NCBI GenBank assembly: GCA_902766135.1 | Contig: CACXCK010000006.1 | Location: 1 to 8,410 of the forward strand | DNA from: an uncultured Erysipelotrichaceae bacterium | GTDB taxonomy: Bacteria; Bacillota_I; Bacilli_A; RF39; UBA660 | Length of the DNA: 8,410 nt | Direction: 5' to 3' | Shown here: in pieces, positions 5,593-8,410 of the stretch | Layout of the letters: every line of letters starts with the position of its first letter | Numbering within the stretch: position 1 is the stretch's first letter | Translations under genes and position numbers: made by a program | Notes under the pieces: model-generated | Databases searched by the model: none | What the model was told of the DNA's origin: nothing | The model's input: the letters and a program-made list of their open reading frames with translations, nothing else

Positions 5593-7377
5593 ATGATAAC
5601 AAAAAAAGAATTAATACAAAGAGACTTATACCTAAAAAAATTTTACTTAAATCAATTAATGGGCCCACTTCCAGAAAGTTTATATGAAAGAAAACCTTGG
5701 CTAAATAACTATCCAGAAAAGCCTATAACAACAATCAACTTAAGTAACACCCTATATGATAACTACATCGAAGCTACAAAAGAAAGATTAGAAAAGCCAG
5801 TTATTTTTTCACCTAGAACAGGCAAACGATACACAAACGAAGAACTTATTAACATGATTAACAGTGCAATTAACACTTTTAGTAAAATGGGAATTACAAG
5901 CAACACTAACGTAGGAATAATGCTTTTAGAAAGCGTAGAAGAAGCAGTTAGCCTATTAGCGCTTAACAAAATAGGCTGCACATTAAAATACATAGACTAC
6001 ATGAAAAGTGTCCCCGCAATGATTGAAAGTGTTGAACACGCAAATATAGACTTGTTCATTGCCGATATAGCCTTTTTAGAATTAGTACCAATGTTAAATT
6101 CTCAAAACAAACCATGCATAATAGCAAATTCTCCAATAGAACTAAATAACGGTTTAATTCCTTTTGAACACCTATACACATCTAGCAATATTATCGAAAA
6201 AAATATACCGCCATACGACGAAGATAAAATAACGGTTAAAATTAACAGTAGCGGAACTACGGGCAACTCAAAACCTATAAACCATACAAATTATAGCATC
6301 AACGCAGCAGCACAAAAAATGCTCTACTCTGGTTATCCAATTTCAGAAGGAAATGTTTTAATTAAAAACATCCCGTCTCCAATAGGTCTAGGTTTAATAA
6401 CAACTCTATATACTGGATTAATTAGTGGTGCTGAAATAGTAATGCTTACAGTAGAAGGAAATACAGAAAAAGACACAGCAAACTTTAATGCTTTCATAAA
6501 CAATTTTAAACAATACAAAAAAAGATTTAATCTAAGTGAAGATGCTAAAATAAGTGCATTTACAGCGCCATTCTTTATAAGAAGTTTAATTAAAGACCAA
6601 AATGTTACCGATTTATCTGATGTAGGAGCCCTTCTTGGTGCAGGTTCAAAAATGAGTGAAAAAGAATTAGAAGAATTAGAAACAATTGCCAACACAAAAG
6701 GCTATCATAAACCTATATGTAACGGATATGGCCAAAATGAAATGGCTGGCGCTATAGCCTTGAACACATTAAACGCAAACACAAACGGCAGCGCTGGTTA
6801 CCCTGTAATAGGAACAGAAATATTAGTAGTAGACCAACATACATACGAGATATTACCGCCAAATGAAGAAGGCTTAATAATAGAAAGAAGCAGTAGTTCG
6901 TTTAATAATTACGATAATATGCCAGAAGAAACACGCAAAGCCTTTATAACAATGCCAAATGGAGAAATATGGTTTAATAGTAACGACTTAGGATACATGA
7001 ATGAAAAAGGCTTCATCTTTATTACCGGAAGAACAAATCGTATAGTAATTAAAAATGACTTCAAAATATCACTTGATGATATTGAATTAAAAATTAATAA
7101 ATTACCATTCATAAAGGATTGTGCAACAATTATTTCATCTTCTGGAGGATCAATGGAAGAAATTGCTGTTTTCATTGAAAGCTCTCAAGAAATACCTGAA
7201 GAAGAAATAATAAAACAAATCAACGAATGTGAGCAATTATCACAATTTGAAATGCCAAGTGAATTCTATTTTATCGCTAAAGTACCATATAAAGAAAATG
7301 GAAAAAAAGACTATCAACAATTGAAAAAAATGAGAAAAGAACTTGCCATATCAAGAGTTAAAACATTAAAGAAATAA
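5593..7377 (+). CDS. Class I adenylate-forming enzyme (AMP-binding; acyl-CoA synthetase-like), substrate unknown
   Basis: A 594-residue cytoplasmic ANL-superfamily protein that should activate a carboxylate with ATP to an acyl-adenylate plus PPi, then pass it to CoA or another thiol. The P-loop A3 is INSSGTTGNSK (217-227). A5 is NGYGQNE (377-383), with the catalytic Glu at 383. A7 contains ND-LGY (464-468) and the ribose-binding Asp465. GR at 479-480 opens A8, with ISLDDIE ending it, and the A10 lysine is in NGKKDY (K571 by alignment). The chief ATP-handling residues are therefore present. Departures are Gln for Thr in A5, Ser-Lys-Pro for the usual Pro-Lys-Gly after A3, and Asp in place of the usual A8 glycine (IKNDFKIS). 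The length fits a single A domain plus the C-terminal subdomain, preceded by about 50 extra residues. No carrier protein, condensation or transferase domain is fused or adjacent. ATG 5593 is the likely start, though GGAG is 12 nt away. Confidence 0.85.
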   Translation: MITKKELIQRDLYLKKFYLNQLMGPLPESLYERKPWLNNYPEKPITTINLSNTLYDNYIEATKERLEKPVIFSPRTGKRYTNEELINMINSAINTFSKMGITSNTNVGIMLLESVEEAVSLLALNKIGCTLKYIDYMKSVPAMIESVEHANIDLFIADIAFLELVPMLNSQNKPCIIANSPIELNNGLIPFEHLYTSSNIIEKNIPPYDEDKITVKINSSGTTGNSKPINHTNYSINAAAQKMLYSGYPISEGNVLIKNIPSPIGLGLITTLYTGLISGAEIVMLTVEGNTEKDTANFNAFINNFKQYKKRFNLSEDAKISAFTAPFFIRSLIKDQNVTDLSDVGALLGAGSKMSEKELEELETIANTKGYHKPICNGYGQNEMAGAIALNTLNANTNGSAGYPVIGTEILVVDQHTYEILPPNEEGLIIERSSSSFNNYDNMPEETRKAFITMPNGEIWFNSNDLGYMNEKGFIFITGRTNRIVIKNDFKISLDDIELKINKLPFIKDCATIISSSGGSMEEIAVFIESSQEIPEEEIIKQINECEQLSQFEMPSEFYFIAKVPYKENGKKDYQQLKKMRKELAISRVKTLKK

Positions 7378-7391
7378 CACCAAAAAGTGTT
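7376..7391 (+). terminator. Weak hairpin after the AMP-binding gene
   Basis: AACAC, loop CAAAAA, GTGTT, overlapping the TAA stop and followed by TTGCCTTT. The 5-bp stem with two G-C pairs and an interrupted T-run make a poor terminator. It is listed because it is the only candidate between this gene and the next promoter. Confidence 0.25.
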
Positions 7392-7414
7392 TTGCCTTTA
7401 ATAGCCAAAAAAAA

Positions 7415-7443
7415 TATACAAAATGAAAAGAATATTGTATAAT
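7415..7443 (+). promoter_or_regulatory. Promoter of the histidine kinase gene
   Basis: -35 TATACA (7415-7420), 17 bp, consensus -10 TATAAT (7438-7443). A start near 7450 would place AGAGGTGA (7451-7458) almost at the 5' end of the message, with ATG at 7464. The kinase can therefore be expressed apart from the ligase. Confidence 0.6.
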
Positions 7444-7463
7444 TAATAATAGAGGTGATTAGA

Positions 7464-8410
7464 ATGGCAATGCCAAGTGGATTACTAATTATTACAGGAA
7501 TGTACGTGTCGATTATAATGGCAGTTTTCTTCATTAAAGAAAGAATTAAAAATGATGATACAAAAATATATGGAATACTACTGATACTAACAATAATATC
7601 AATAGTGGCCGAATTAATACTAATACACGTAGTTCACAATAATATAATCAATACTTCGTTGGAAGAATTCTTATACTTAACTTTTAGTAAAATATTCGTG
7701 GCAATCGTAATAACCTGGTTCTCTTTTATGGCCAAATATACAGTTGCAATTACCCACGAGAAAAAAGAAAATAAAAAAGAAAAAATAATAGGAATAATAA
7801 ATTATTTCAATATTTTTTCAAGTATAATCACAATATTAGCTCCAGTTGAATTAGTAATATTAAAAAACGAAGTAGGCTTTACAACAGGACCTGCAACAAT
7901 TATTGGATTTACTTCCATAATAGCTATCTGCTTATTCATGTTTATAGAGATGGTATTATTTCACAGTGAAATCAAAAACAAGCAATACATTCCAATAGTA
8001 CTATTATTATTCTTAATGACAATTACAACAATAATTCAAGCTACAAATCCTCAATTATTACTATTCAATCATGTAATGTCACTTGTTATGGTAATAATGT
8101 ACTTCACCATTGAAAACCCAGACGTTAAAATGATAGAACAATTAAATGCAGCTAAAGACCAAGCAGAAAAAGCAAACCGTGCGAAAAGTGAATTCTTATC
8201 AAGTATGTCACATGAGATTAGAACTCCCCTAAATGCTATCGTAGGTTTCTCAGAACTATTAATGGATCAACCAAATTTAGATGAAGAAGCTAAAGACCAC
8301 GCTAAAGATATCGTTGACGCTTCTCACAACTTACTTGAACTAGTAAATGGAATACTAGATATATCTAAAATAGAAGCCAATAAAATGGAAATTGTTAATA
8401 AAGAATATAA
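7464..8410 (+). CDS. Membrane sensor histidine kinase, N-terminal part, cut by right edge
   Basis: An open frame of 315 codons with no stop before the window end. The N-terminal 215 residues are strongly hydrophobic, with about seven membrane helices by eye: roughly 5-24, 36-57, 71-90, 109-133, 143-166, 175-193 and 197-214. Charged loops between them include EKKENKKEK (99-107). No extracellular sensor domain is evident, so the helices themselves are the likely sensing unit. A short coiled linker (about 219-243) leads into a HisKA dimerisation domain. The phosphoacceptor is His250, in FLSSMSHEIRTPLNAIVGF. DISKIEA near 299-305 ends the second HisKA helix. The ATP-binding HATPase domain, and any receiver domain of a hybrid kinase, lie outside. 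The SMSHEIRTPLN form is common in hybrid kinases, but that cannot be tested here. AGAGGTGA lies 5 nt before the ATG. No response regulator gene is visible, and the signal is unknown. Confidence 0.92.
   Translation, partial: MAMPSGLLIITGMYVSIIMAVFFIKERIKNDDTKIYGILLILTIISIVAELILIHVVHNNIINTSLEEFLYLTFSKIFVAIVITWFSFMAKYTVAITHEKKENKKEKIIGIINYFNIFSSIITILAPVELVILKNEVGFTTGPATIIGFTSIIAICLFMFIEMVLFHSEIKNKQYIPIVLLLFLMTITTIIQATNPQLLLFNHVMSLVMVIMYFTIENPDVKMIEQLNAAKDQAEKANRAKSEFLSSMSHEIRTPLNAIVGFSELLMDQPNLDEEAKDHAKDIVDASHNLLELVNGILDISKIEANKMEIVNKEY

Noticed and set aside
5763..5993. Minus-strand open frame of 76 hydrophobic codons
   Set aside because: It is antisense to the well-supported ligase gene; the hydrophobicity is what an A-rich coding strand gives when read in reverse.
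6333..6695. Minus-strand open frame of 120 codons inside the AMP-binding gene
   Set aside because: It is antisense to a gene with conserved motifs, has a Ser/Leu/Ile-rich shadow composition and resembles no domain.
6909..7175. Minus-strand open frame of 88 codons
   Set aside because: It is antisense to the A7-A8 region of the ligase, with no motif and no independent promoter noticed.
1..8410. CRISPR array, tRNA, rRNA, riboswitch, transposon ends
   Set aside because: I saw no regularly spaced repeats, tRNA-like cloverleaf, transposase motif or conserved aptamer-like leader on either strand.

Overview
The window is a low-GC, A+T-rich bacterial chromosome segment. It has short intergenic gaps, strong Shine-Dalgarno sequences and the standard genetic code: uvrB ends in TGA and tryptophans are TGG. 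Gene content and codon use suggest a Bacillota/Bacilli lineage, plausibly an uncultured gut Bacilli of the RF39 or Erysipelotrichales kind. That placement is inferred from overall character, not from a marker gene.

Layout. The left two thirds (1-5471) is a compact minus-strand run. In transcription order it reads: a small XRE-type DNA-binding protein, an AAA ATPase with a C-terminal DUF4143/nuclease-fold-like domain, UvrB, a CBS/DRTGG-regulated family II (manganese) inorganic pyrophosphatase, and the N-terminal 118 codons of a short-chain dehydrogenase that runs off the left edge. Gaps are 19 nt (ATPase-uvrB), 4 nt (uvrB-pyrophosphatase) and a 1-nt TAATG overlap (pyrophosphatase-SDR), so uvrB, the pyrophosphatase and the SDR almost certainly share a message. 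A 121-bp divergent control region (5472-5592) separates this run from the plus-strand genes. It holds a perfect 7-4-7 palindrome over the likely -10 of the xre gene and a separate promoter facing right. The right third encodes a stand-alone adenylate-forming (AMP-binding) enzyme and then, from its own promoter, the first 315 residues of a seven-helix membrane sensor histidine kinase cut by the window edge.

How the genes relate. UvrB (excision repair), the pyrophosphatase (PPi removal, with adenine-nucleotide-sensing domains) and the SDR are housekeeping-like. The xre-ATPase pair looks like an accessory module placed immediately upstream of uvrB. The ATPase has its own near-consensus promoter, overlapped by a pair of interleaved inverted repeats at the end of xre, and uvrB may depend on transcription through this module. 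The ligase makes PPi in its first half-reaction, but a link to the pyrophosphatase is only suggestive.

I see no CRISPR array, transposon, tRNA, rRNA or riboswitch, and no convincing new multi-gene system. The most unusual material is the regulatory DNA around xre/ATPase and the atypical core motifs of the ligase. No gene-free stretch exceeds 300 bases; the two notable gaps (5472-5592 and 7378-7463) contain the promoters listed.
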